Source: Accumulibacter sp. | GTDB taxonomy: Bacteria > Pseudomonadota > Gammaproteobacteria > Burkholderiales > Rhodocyclaceae | Length of the DNA: 26,292 nucleotides | Assembly: GCA_003538495.1 (NCBI GenBank) | Contig: DPSD01000380.1 | Span: forward strand, 478-26,769 | Reading direction: 5' to 3' | Part shown: piece by piece, positions 1 through 7,350 of the stretch | Layout: every line of letters starts with the position of its first letter | How positions within the stretch are numbered: the first letter of the stretch is position 1 | Program-made: the position numbers and the translations under genes | The notes under the pieces: model-generated | Databases searched by the model: none | What the model saw: only the letters and a program-made list of their open reading frames with translations | What the model was told of the DNA's origin: nothing

Positions 1-1204
1 GCTGAGCCGCTACACCCGTTATCAGCTTCCCGACAATCTGTTTGCCACATGGCAAGCGATTGATCCGGACGTCGACCGGGTAATGCAGCGCATTCTCACC
101 GAGCGCTGCACAAAGCTGGAAACAGCTTTACGCGAAGTACTCGTCGAAGCGACCGCCGTGCATCAGATCGAGGCGCTCTTCAGCTGGTGCAACGTCCCGA
201 GTCTCGCGGCGATCGCTGCCGAGTTCGACCTGCCGGTCGTCCATGCCGAATTGGGACCCTTGCGTGCGCCCTGTTACCACTGGACAGCCTACTTCGATTT
301 TTCCGGCGTAAACGGCAATACCGAGGCCCAACGCCGATTCGAACGCTTTCAAGCCAACCGAGAGGCAGACGAACCTCCCCTCTTGTCGACGCAGGAAATG
401 CGCAGCCTGTTGGTTATCAATCCTGCACTGCGCGAGCCGATGCCCGACCCGGACTTCGCGATCGGGCTACCGCTACAGGTTGAAAACGACACTAACATCA
501 TTGCTTTCGCCAACGGCTGGAGCAATGACCGGCTGATCGCAGCTGCGAGCGCCATTTACGGTCGCGACATGACGCTGCTTCGAAAACACCCGGGCGGTCT
601 GCGTGATTATTCCGATGAGCAAGCGTCTATCGATCGCTCGACGAACTCGATCGACTTCATCAATCGCTGCGCGAGGATCGCGACCATCAACTCCAGCGTC
701 GGGTTGGAAGCTCTTCTGTTCGACCGCGAAACGGTCTTCCTGGGTGACAACCCATGCGCTTTCGCTGCCCTCAATAGTCTCGACCAGCTGGCCACCGATC
801 GTTCGCAGGGCAACCGCTTGCCAGCGCTGAATTTCCTGCTTTTCGGGTACTTGATTCCCTACGAGTTCCTGTTCGACCCCGATTACCTGCGTTGGCGTCT
901 GTCCGGGCCGAGCGAGATCGAGATCTATCGTTTCCACCTTGGCTATGTCAAGCAGCGGCAGCGATCGATCGCTGAAGGACCGAGACTCGGAGCGGCCGAA
1001 CTTTGCCTTGTAGATCGCGGGCTGTTCAAGTTCTGGCAAATGCAAGCTCGCGCGCTGGGAAGACGAGCTGACGCGCTGGAAGGACGAGCTGACGCGCTGG
1101 AAAGGCAGTGCGCGTCGCTTGGCAAGACGCTCGAGAACACTCAGAATTCTTGGTCTTGGCGATTGACTTCGCCACTACGATGGATACGGCAGGCGTGTGA
1201 ATGA
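1..1204 (+). CDS. Glycosyltransferase (GT99-like), 5'-truncated by window edge
   Basis: The reading frame is open from base 2, so the true start lies left of the window; the first internal ATG is at 83. The visible part resembles the N-terminal half of WbbB/GT99-type (Kdo-transferring) enzymes of polysaccharide loci: an Asn-Val-Pro-Ser segment, a 'VVHAELGPLRAP' strand, and a later 'TINSSVGLEALLF' segment typical of the nucleotide-sugar pocket of GT-B enzymes. The C-terminus changes to a short coiled coil built from near-identical heptads (RADALE), then ends in 'SWSWRLTSPLRW', a tail motif common to bacterial surface-glycan glycosyltransferases. In many such proteins this motif links to a further catalytic domain; here a stop follows within six residues. 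A cytoplasmic role in chain elongation or termination is inferred. The exact family is uncertain without a profile search. Confidence 0.6.
   Translation, partial: LSRYTRYQLPDNLFATWQAIDPDVDRVMQRILTERCTKLETALREVLVEATAVHQIEALFSWCNVPSLAAIAAEFDLPVVHAELGPLRAPCYHWTAYFDFSGVNGNTEAQRRFERFQANREADEPPLLSTQEMRSLLVINPALREPMPDPDFAIGLPLQVENDTNIIAFANGWSNDRLIAAASAIYGRDMTLLRKHPGGLRDYSDEQASIDRSTNSIDFINRCARIATINSSVGLEALLFDRETVFLGDNPCAFAALNSLDQLATDRSQGNRLPALNFLLFGYLIPYEFLFDPDYLRWRLSGPSEIEIYRFHLGYVKQRQRSIAEGPRLGAAELCLVDRGLFKFWQMQARALGRRADALEGRADALERQCASLGKTLENTQNSWSWRLTSPLRWIRQACE
1062..1103 (+). repeat. Two tandem 21-bp units encoding coiled-coil heptads
   Basis: Positions 1062-1081 (gacgagctgacgcgctggaa) recur exactly at 1083-1102, a 21-bp period. 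Each unit encodes seven residues (R/G-R-A-D-A-L-E), one coiled-coil heptad. The copies are in frame, so slippage could change coiled-coil length without frameshifting. Confidence 0.85.
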
Positions 1205-1361
1205 GATCGAGCGGCGGGTTGACAACCAGAGATTTATCCCCAGTGCACTCGTCGGCTTGCCACACCAGCCTCAACGCTCACGAAAACTGACCCACTTTTG
1301 CTCACGAAAATTGACCCACCGTTGGCGCGCGCCAAGACCCAGCTTTTCGCCTCGGAGCGGG

Positions 1362-1410
1362 GTCAAGGGCGGGCTGCGGTTTTTGCAGCCCGGCGCAGCG
1401 TCCCCTTGAC
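1362..1410. repeat. Nested inverted repeat inside the IS remnant
   Basis: An inner stem gggctgc/gcagccc (1371-1377 and 1385-1391) encloses a T-rich 7-base loop. An outer pair gtcaaggg/cccttgac (1362-1369 and 1403-1410) surrounds it. There is no T-tract after the outer stem, so an intrinsic terminator is not claimed. Confidence 0.55.
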
Positions 1411-1441
1411 GCCGTGTAAAGGCGAGTACGCTCGGGAATGC

Positions 1442-1470
1442 CTGTGCGCACGGCATTTTCGTGCGCACAG
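1442..1470. repeat. Perfect 11-bp hairpin inside the IS remnant
   Basis: The arms ctgtgcgcacg (1442-1452) and cgtgcgcacag (1460-1470) are perfectly complementary around the 7-base loop gcatttt. It lies 28 bases from the right terminal repeat. It may be a structural part of the element's right end. Confidence 0.75.
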
Positions 1471-2056
1471 CCATGACAACCAAGCGGGTCCGGTTTTGTG
1501 AGCAAAAGTGGGCCAATTCCTGAGAGCGTCAAGGCACACCTGCGGGCTCAGCGTCTTCGTCACTGCCCGTGCTCGGACATGACGCACGCAGCGCGCAAGG
1601 AGAACGCGCCATTGCTTAGGCTCCCAAACGGCAGGTTCGGCGCTTTCCTCGGCGTCCCGGGGGTAAACGCCGACATGCTCGACAACATCGAAAACCAACT
1701 CGATCCGCTCGCGGACGGTTCCGGCGCTTCGCGCCAGGGGCTGCGGTAGGCAGGAGTCCGCATGCGCGCCCACGCCGTGTACATACAGCCAATAGACCTC
1801 CTTGGAAAGAGATCTGCCTTGCGGACCAACGAAATCAGCGCGTTCGCTCGAACCTTGCCAGGAGCCTCGGGCGCCGCCCTTGTTGGAGATCAGAAGCACT
1901 GGGCAAACGCGACAATCGCATCGACCGGCATGATTCTTTTCAAGACCGATAACCCCGTCGGCCCGGATAGCCCTTCTCCACGCAACAACGGAGAGAACAA
2001 ACTCGGCGCCGCAACACCTGTTTCACCGCTCGCAGTCACTTACGGAGTCCGCCGCC

Positions 2057-2956
2057 ATGGCTTCAGCCCATCGCGCTAGAGTCGTCGTAATCACGCGCAC
2101 GAAGAATCGCCCGGTAATGTTGCGCCGCGCCATGGCGTCCGTTTCACACCAATCCTTCAGGGACTTCACTTGGGTAATTGTGAACGATGGTGGTGATGCG
2201 GCGGAAGTCGAAGCTATTGCGACTTCCGCACGACAGGAGCAACTTGAGGTCCAGACGATCCATAACGCTCAGAGCTTGGGCATGGAAGCAGCGAGCAATT
2301 GTGCTATCCGCGCTTCTGACTCAGAGCTGCTCGTCATACACGATGACGACGACACCTGGGATCCTCAGTTCCTCGCCGCGACAGCTGCCTTCCTCGCTAC
2401 CGAATCGGCTTACGGCGGAGTCGTCACCCATACCAACCGAGTGGACGAGGTAATCGAGGGAGATCTGATAAGAGTTATCCGGACCACACCCTGGAACCAC
2501 GACTTGATGAGTGTGTATCTTATCGAAATGGCGCAAGTGAATTCGTTTCCGCCGATCTCCTTCCTCTTCCGCCGCTCGGTGCTGGCGGAGATCGGAATGT
2601 TCGACGAAAGCCTCCCGGTGCTCGGCGACTGGGATTTCCACCTGCGCTTCCTGGCTGCTCGCGATATCGGCGTCGTTCCCCGTCCGCTCGCTTTTTATCA
2701 TCACCGGGAGACCAGCACCGGCGTTTACGGCAACTCGCTTTACGACGGAATAAGCAAGCATATCCGCTACGACGCACTATTGCGCAACCGCCTGTTGCGA
2801 CGAGACCTCGAGGAGGGTCGCCTCGGCCTGGGAATGTTGGTCAACCTGGCACGCACGCATAACGGACTATCGATGCTCGAAATGCTGATGCACACGGTCC
2901 GCCGAATCGGGATGAAGACTGGACTGCTGAAACTCGGGCGTTGGCTGGCGCGCTGA
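2057..2956 (+). CDS. Family 2 glycosyltransferase
   Basis: A 299-aa GT-A fold enzyme that would transfer a sugar from a nucleotide donor to a growing glycan at the cytoplasmic face. The N-terminus has the nucleotide-binding pattern 'VVVITRTKNRP' (residues 9-19) and 'VNDGG' (42-46). The metal/UDP-binding acidic cluster is 'HDDDDTW' (95-101). A later 'LGDWDFHLRF' matches the ED-like catalytic-base region of this family. There is no membrane segment. An 'acggag' ribosome site lies 10-15 bases before the ATG at 2057. It follows the IS scar and overlaps or abuts the HAD gene downstream, so it appears to be the first intact gene of the polysaccharide operon in this window. Donor and acceptor cannot be read from sequence. 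Confidence 0.9.
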   Translation: MASAHRARVVVITRTKNRPVMLRRAMASVSHQSFRDFTWVIVNDGGDAAEVEAIATSARQEQLEVQTIHNAQSLGMEAASNCAIRASDSELLVIHDDDDTWDPQFLAATAAFLATESAYGGVVTHTNRVDEVIEGDLIRVIRTTPWNHDLMSVYLIEMAQVNSFPPISFLFRRSVLAEIGMFDESLPVLGDWDFHLRFLAARDIGVVPRPLAFYHHRETSTGVYGNSLYDGISKHIRYDALLRNRLLRRDLEEGRLGLGMLVNLARTHNGLSMLEMLMHTVRRIGMKTGLLKLGRWLAR

Positions 2957-2961
2957 TTGCG

Positions 2962-3720
2962 ATGCCCACACTGCCGACGTCATGGAGCCAGATCCACCAA
3001 CTCGCCGACAGCCCGGCGATTCACACCCTGTCGCTTGATATTTTCGACACGCTCCTGCGCCGACGCCTCGCACCAGAGCACTACCGATTCCTGCGAATCG
3101 CTGAGCAGGTCCGCAGAGCACTCCATCAGCGTGGCCTGGAACGGCCAAGGGCAGAAATCTTCCAGGCCCGACTCTTGGCGGCTGGCATGATCTACCGGGC
3201 GGCCAGGGATAGCGAAGGTGATCGCGAGGGCCAGCACGACCGGATCGTCGCGCTCCAGTTGCATGCGCTCGACCTCCCCGAGTCGCTCGCGCCACTGCTC
3301 ATCAATCTCGAGGCGACCTACGAGATCAACGCGATCTCGCCGGATACGCGCGTCGTAGCCTTGGCCAATCGCGCCAGGCAGCGTGGCAAACGTGTAATCC
3401 TGGTCACCGACATGTACCTGCGCGCCCAGACAATCGCGACGATTCTCGAAGCACACGGCCTTCGTGAGCTGGCGGAAGCAGTGTATGTCAGCTCCGAGGT
3501 CGGCATGACCAAACGCTGCGGTGGCTTGTTTCAACATATCATCTCGCACGAGTGCCGACCGGCCGGAGGCTACCTCCATCTCGGAGACAATTACCATGCG
3601 GATCTGCTCTCGGCACGCAATCTTGGCTGGGTCGCAGCGTGGCGCCCACGGCCACTCCTCTGGCGTGTCATCAACTACGGGTGGAACAACGTCTACCGGC
3701 TTTACGCAGCGATCACCTGA
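2962..3720 (+). CDS. HAD-superfamily phosphatase, stand-alone HAD part of a COG5610-like protein
   Basis: The 252-aa protein carries all four HAD motifs: I 'LDIFDT' with Asp26 nucleophile and Asp29; II 'VTDMYL' (Thr149); III Lys184 in 'GMTKR'; IV 'GDNYHAD' (208-214). A helical cap region separates motifs I and II. This sequence style, 'LDIFDTLLRR' plus 'GDNYHADLLSARNLGW', is that of COG5610 proteins found in capsule and O-antigen loci, which usually continue into a C-terminal domain of about 300 aa. Here the protein stops after the HAD domain, and the missing part appears as separate genes at 4574 and 5809. The ATG at 2962, five bases after the previous stop, is preferred over TTG at 2941. 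The substrate, perhaps a sugar phosphate, is unknown. Confidence 0.82.
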   Translation: MPTLPTSWSQIHQLADSPAIHTLSLDIFDTLLRRRLAPEHYRFLRIAEQVRRALHQRGLERPRAEIFQARLLAAGMIYRAARDSEGDREGQHDRIVALQLHALDLPESLAPLLINLEATYEINAISPDTRVVALANRARQRGKRVILVTDMYLRAQTIATILEAHGLRELAEAVYVSSEVGMTKRCGGLFQHIISHECRPAGGYLHLGDNYHADLLSARNLGWVAAWRPRPLLWRVINYGWNNVYRLYAAIT

Positions 3721-3732
3721 GCGTGCTTCGAA

Positions 3733-4563
3733 ATGACCAAGTATACGCAGGCCTTCTACGACGATCAGGAGCGGCAAAGTCTCGCAGCCGCGCGGGTCAT
3801 CCTCGACAAGTTGTTCGCCCACTATCATCCCACCTCGGCGATCGATATTGGCTGTGGTCTTGGCACCTGGCTCAGCGTCTGCATGGAGAGTGGGCTAACC
3901 GACATCATTGGCATTGACGGTGAGCACGTTGACCCCAAACGGCTGTACATACCGCGCGAACGCTTCGTGTCGCGTGACCTCTCGCGGTCGCTGGGCGTCA
4001 ACCGCCGCTTCGAACTGGCGATGTCACTCGAGGTGGCAGAGCACCTCCCCAGTGACCGTGCCGATTCATTCGTTGCCGAGATCAGCTCGCTGTCCGACGT
4101 CGTCCTGTTCTCCGCCGCCTTGCCGTATCAGGGTGGCACCGGACACGTCAACGAGAATTGGCCGGAGTACTGGACCGACAAGTTCCGCCAGCGCGGCTTC
4201 GTGCTCGTCGACCTGTTCCGTTCGGCGGTTTGGGATGACCCGCGCGTCGCCTTCTGGTACCGCCAGAACAGCTTCCTCTACGTGCAAGAGGCACGGCTCG
4301 CTACGCTCGGGTTCACCGCTTGGCGGCAAGGCGACATGCCCCTGTCGGCGATCCATCCTGAGATGTTCCTGTGGGCCTGTGCCCGCGAGCAAGGTGTCGG
4401 CGGCGGCGCCTTCGAGCGCGACCGCGCGTATTGGCACCATGCTGCACACGCGCTCCGCAACGGCCAGGCCGTTGCCGAGCATGATTCAGGCTACGGCCGG
4501 CGATACCAGGTGCGCTTCGGAGCCGCCGCAGTGCTCTGCCGACTGAAAGATCTGTTTCGCTAA
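3733..4563 (+). CDS. Class I SAM-dependent methyltransferase
   Basis: A 276-aa soluble protein with a Rossmann-type SAM site: motif I 'AIDIGCGLGTWL' (residues 36-47), an acidic loop 'IGIDGEHVD' after beta2, and 'SLEVAEHLP' as motif IV. After the core, 'HVNENWPEYWTDKFRQRGF' and 'FWYRQNSFLYV' match a methyltransferase type recurrent in polysaccharide gene clusters and often annotated as methyltransferase domain 23/25. It probably O- or N-methylates a sugar or glycan end. It sits 12 bases after the HAD gene and 10 bases before the next gene, consistent with one transcript. The target position is unknown. Confidence 0.87.
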   Translation: MTKYTQAFYDDQERQSLAAARVILDKLFAHYHPTSAIDIGCGLGTWLSVCMESGLTDIIGIDGEHVDPKRLYIPRERFVSRDLSRSLGVNRRFELAMSLEVAEHLPSDRADSFVAEISSLSDVVLFSAALPYQGGTGHVNENWPEYWTDKFRQRGFVLVDLFRSAVWDDPRVAFWYRQNSFLYVQEARLATLGFTAWRQGDMPLSAIHPEMFLWACAREQGVGGGAFERDRAYWHHAAHALRNGQAVAEHDSGYGRRYQVRFGAAAVLCRLKDLFR

Positions 4564-4573
4564 GCACGGACCC

Positions 4574-5812
4574 ATGAACACACAGGACGACCGGCGGCGA
4601 GACTTCGGCCGCGAATGGCTTGGCCCGGTCTTCGCCGAGTTCGCCAGACGGCTGGAACTCTACGTGGCAGCGGCAACGCAAGACCCGCCAGCCGTCGTAC
4701 TTTATTGCGCCCGCGGTGGCTTTCGCCTCCGGGCGATCCACGAACTCTGGCTACAACGGATGGGCCTGAACAGCACGACGCGGCACGAAGACTTTATGAT
4801 CTCTCGCCTGCTCGCCAGCAAAGTTGCCCTGCTGCATGCCCCCGAACTGGTGATCGGCACGCTCTGTAGCGAATTCGCTGCACAGTCACTGCGTGCTCTG
4901 GCCAGCGCATTTCTGCCCGATACTTCGGCGGCGCTCGTCTCCGCGCAACTCTCCACGCCCCGCCTGACTGCCGCAGCTGACGCTGAAGGCATCGCCTGGC
5001 TGTTCTTCGGCGATCACTCGCTGGCGCGACACCTGCGGATGCACGCCGAAGAGCAGCACGAGCTGTTGGGCGACCGCCTCGACGCGCTGTGCCCGGACCC
5101 GGCACCCAGGCTGCTGGTGGACAGTGGTCTATACGGCCGCACACAACTGCTCCTCGACGCGACCTGGCCGAAGGCCGAATGGCACGGGGTCTACTTCGCA
5201 CGCAGCAACCACTGCCACCAGCCGGCTCCGCACTTCAAGCACGCTACGGGGCTGATCCTGGAGGAGGATGAGTTCACGTACCTGGTCCCCGAAGCGGCTT
5301 TCCTGCGCTACTGGCACCTCATCGAAGCCGTCCTCGAACCGGCGATCCCCAGCGTCCGCTGGCTCGAACGGCGCGCCGACGAGAGCATCGGATCAAACAT
5401 GGACAACGTCGCCTGGCAGGACGCCGTCGGTGACGACGGCAACCCGTTCTTTGCTGGCATCCTGGAGCATCTGAACGAACTCGGACCAAGCGACCGCCAG
5501 CACAGCCGCGCCCGTTTCCGCGACGCGATGCGCGGTTTGCAGCAGGCTATTCTGTCGCCGCGGATCTCCGATATCGAGCGTATGGAGGTCGGTGCGCGCG
5601 GTCGCGACTTCGGTCGCGACGGCTACAATTCGGTGCTCCATCACAACGACGAAAATGGCTGGCAAGCGCGGCGGCGGCGAATCCGAGAAGCGCTGTGGTC
5701 GGAGGGTCAGGTCGCCCTTGAACTGGCTCCGTTCGGCACCCTGCTGCTGCGCCAGCGACGCCGGCTCGGCCTCCTGATCGACGCCCTCCGCTTTCTGGGT
5801 CGCCGGCATTGA
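4574..5812 (+). CDS. COG5610 C-terminal-domain-like protein, paralogue 1
   Basis: A 412-aa protein without a HAD nucleophile motif. Residues 41-50 (VVLYCARGGF) followed by 'ISRLLASKVAL' (76-86) and 'LLVDSGLYGRTQLLL' (180-194) resemble the C-terminal half of COG5610 HAD-type proteins, where 'FLSRDG', 'SRRA' and 'VDIGW.GT.Q' patterns occur. The following gene has the same three landmarks in the same order and spacing, so the two are paralogues. In this copy the Arg-Asp-Gly of the family has become Arg-Gly-Gly, which may mean altered or lost activity. It starts 10 bases after the methyltransferase and overlaps the next gene by 4 bases. Biochemical role is unknown; an accessory function for surface-glycan synthesis with the HAD protein at 2962 is inferred. 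Confidence 0.6.
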   Translation: MNTQDDRRRDFGREWLGPVFAEFARRLELYVAAATQDPPAVVLYCARGGFRLRAIHELWLQRMGLNSTTRHEDFMISRLLASKVALLHAPELVIGTLCSEFAAQSLRALASAFLPDTSAALVSAQLSTPRLTAAADAEGIAWLFFGDHSLARHLRMHAEEQHELLGDRLDALCPDPAPRLLVDSGLYGRTQLLLDATWPKAEWHGVYFARSNHCHQPAPHFKHATGLILEEDEFTYLVPEAAFLRYWHLIEAVLEPAIPSVRWLERRADESIGSNMDNVAWQDAVGDDGNPFFAGILEHLNELGPSDRQHSRARFRDAMRGLQQAILSPRISDIERMEVGARGRDFGRDGYNSVLHHNDENGWQARRRRIREALWSEGQVALELAPFGTLLLRQRRRLGLLIDALRFLGRRH

Positions 5813-7188
5813 CCGGAAGCTCCTGGGCGCCAGCGGCGCCCGATCCGACCACTTGCTCCGAGGTTTGGCTGCCGCCGAAGCCGACAGCCGCAGTGCTTGA
5901 CGCGGCGCGCAGGCTCGGGCGCGTGACCTTGGCACCGGTTCTCGCCGCCTTCGCCACCTTGCTGCTGTCGGAGAGCCGGCGGCGCGGTCTCGACCGCCTC
6001 GCCTTTCTCGCGCGGGACGGTCACTTTCTGATGACCGTCACCGATCTGGTCGCTGCGGGCGCCTCGATCACTTCGCCGCAGTTGCTCTACGTCCACCTGA
6101 CCCGGCGTTCGACTGCCCTCGCCGCCGCCGGGCATCTGCAGGCGCCCGAACTTTCCCTGGCCGCCGGCGTGCGCGCCGGCGCGGCCACCTGGGGATCGGC
6201 TCTCGCCTACTACGGCATCGATGGCGATGCCGCTGGCGAACTGCTGGCCTCCATCGGCGCCAAGGAGACCTCCTTGTTACCGCACGGTTCACAACTCGCG
6301 GGCCTTATTGAGCACGACCACTGGCAAAGCCAGGTCAGGTCGCTCGCCCGCCAGCGTCGCGACCTGCTGGCGGCCTACCTGCGCCAGAGCCGTCTCGCCG
6401 ACGGCTCGTCAGCAGCCATCGTCGACATCGGCTGGCGCGCAACGATCCAGCACAACCTGATGCGGCTCGCCGCGACCATCAACGACGCGCCATGCCCCGC
6501 AGGACTGTACCTCGGCCTGTGGGCCGATGACCCGGGGGCGATCCCGACCGGGCTCGATTGCACCGGACTGATTACCGATCTACGTCGGCGCCGCCGACTG
6601 GACGAAGCTGGCGCGTGGTACGTCGCCTGCCTTCTTGAGGCCATTTGCCGCGCTGACGAGGGAACAACCGTCGGCTATCGTTGTGCGGGCAATACGGTCG
6701 TACCGATCCTCGCCGGACCTGGCCCGGCGCGGTCGGCGGAATCCCGCAGCCAGGAGGTCGTTGCGCAAGTTCGTGCTGGGGTCATCGAAGGTATTGCCGA
6801 GCGGCATTTCCTGACGTCAGCAAACAACCTGCAGTTGCGGAGCGACGCACAGCGCCGGTTACTGCGCCTCGCCTTCTTTCCCGACGCAGGGGAAATCGTC
6901 GTCGCCTCCCATCTGGTGCACACCGAAGGCCATGCGCCGGACTGGAGCTCGCCGCTCGTCTTGGACGACCGGCCCAACCCACTGCTGACGCCCCGCCGGT
7001 GGCTCGCCGGCCTCGCCTCGCCTTGGCGTGGCGGCTACGTGATGGCCACTGGACGAGGAGCTGCGCATCTCCACCGTGGCCTGGAGTCGCTGTTGATCAT
7101 GGCACCGCCGGGCTTGCGCCAGAGTATCCGACGGTTTGCGCTAGGTCTCGCCACTTCTCGCCATCGCCTGATCAGACCAAGGCGATGA
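5809..7188 (+). CDS. COG5610 C-terminal-domain-like protein, paralogue 2
   Basis: A 459-aa protein beginning at TTG 5809, which overlaps the TGA of the preceding gene (TTGA), implying translational coupling. No ATG occurs in frame until about residue 75, so TTG is the best start. Landmarks are 'LAFLARDGHFL' (64-74), 'VHLTRRS' (95-101) and 'AAIVDIGWRATIQHNL' (203-218), the pattern seen C-terminal to the HAD domain in COG5610 proteins. It has no HAD domain of its own and no signal peptide. Unlike its upstream paralogue it retains the canonical Arg-Asp-Gly. It is the last gene before an inverted repeat and the promoter of the DUF4143 gene, so it may end one transcription unit. Function is unknown beyond the locus context. 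Confidence 0.65.
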   Translation: MTGSSWAPAAPDPTTCSEVWLPPKPTAAVLDAARRLGRVTLAPVLAAFATLLLSESRRRGLDRLAFLARDGHFLMTVTDLVAAGASITSPQLLYVHLTRRSTALAAAGHLQAPELSLAAGVRAGAATWGSALAYYGIDGDAAGELLASIGAKETSLLPHGSQLAGLIEHDHWQSQVRSLARQRRDLLAAYLRQSRLADGSSAAIVDIGWRATIQHNLMRLAATINDAPCPAGLYLGLWADDPGAIPTGLDCTGLITDLRRRRRLDEAGAWYVACLLEAICRADEGTTVGYRCAGNTVVPILAGPGPARSAESRSQEVVAQVRAGVIEGIAERHFLTSANNLQLRSDAQRRLLRLAFFPDAGEIVVASHLVHTEGHAPDWSSPLVLDDRPNPLLTPRRWLAGLASPWRGGYVMATGRGAAHLHRGLESLLIMAPPGLRQSIRRFALGLATSRHRLIRPRR

Positions 7189-7240
7189 TCGTCACTATCC
7201 GCGAAGGACTTGATCATGCTCCAGCAACTACGACTCAGTT

Positions 7241-7274
7241 GCCTGACGACCTTGGTACGCCACGTCCGTCAGGC
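7241..7274. repeat. 8-bp inverted repeat, 18-base loop
   Basis: The arms gcctgacg (7241-7248) and cgtcaggc (7267-7274) are perfect. There is no T-tract, so an intrinsic terminator is not supported. It lies in the 162-base gap between the glycan genes and the DUF4143 ATPase gene and could be an operator, a Rho-dependent terminator structure or an insertion boundary. Confidence 0.4.
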
Positions 7275-7315
7275 TGCTAACGCCAAGATTCGGTGCATGC
7301 CGCCTTCTATACAAA

Positions 7316-7344
7316 TTGACGACCCAATCTTCGTCCTGTATAAA
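7316..7344 (+). promoter_or_regulatory. Sigma-70 promoter, apparently leaderless
   Basis: The -35 box TTGACG (7316-7321) and -10 box TATAAA (7339-7344) are separated by exactly 17 bases. The expected start of transcription, about 7 bases after the -10 box, coincides with the ATG at 7351, so the mRNA would have almost no leader and no ribosome site. The motif 'tataaattg' at the -10 box echoes 'tatacaaattg' 30 bases upstream, which could be a paired regulator site. Confidence 0.65.
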
Positions 7345-7350
7345 TTGTGA

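Larger units (their letters stand above)
1275..1528. mobile_element. IS21-like terminal-repeat remnant (about 254 bp, no transposase)
   Basis: The ends are 31-base inverted repeats at 1275-1305 and 1498-1528, matching at 25 of 31 positions. The inner 15 bases (cccacttttgctcac) are perfect. The left end also contains a second direct copy of 'ctcacgaaaaytgacccac' 24 bases further in (1277-1295 and 1301-1319). Multiple 'tgaccca' terminal repeats of this kind are typical of IS21-family elements. The interior, about 190 bases, has no istA or istB, only two hairpins. It is either an internally deleted IS21 element or a MITE derived from one. No clear target-site duplication is visible. Confidence 0.55.
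1205..2056. other. 852-base gene-free stretch with IS scar
   Basis: No convincing gene lies between the glycosyltransferase stop and the next GT2 start. Bases 1275-1528 form a terminal-repeat element without a transposase (listed separately). Bases 1529-2056 carry overlapping short open frames on both strands, for example 1498-1749 and 1762-2079 in the same + frame separated by one TAG, and 1363-1899 on the minus strand. None contains a motif I recognise and none has a good ribosome site. The stretch is most simply read as debris of a lost gene or genes, but which gene cannot be said from the sequence. Confidence 0.6.

Noticed and set aside
1277..1319. CRISPR-like repeats
   Set aside because: There are only two direct copies with a 5-base gap, and they form part of an IS-type terminus.
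1363..1899. 178-codon minus-strand frame over the IS remnant
   Set aside because: It crosses the element's right terminal repeat and has no recognisable transposase or other motif.
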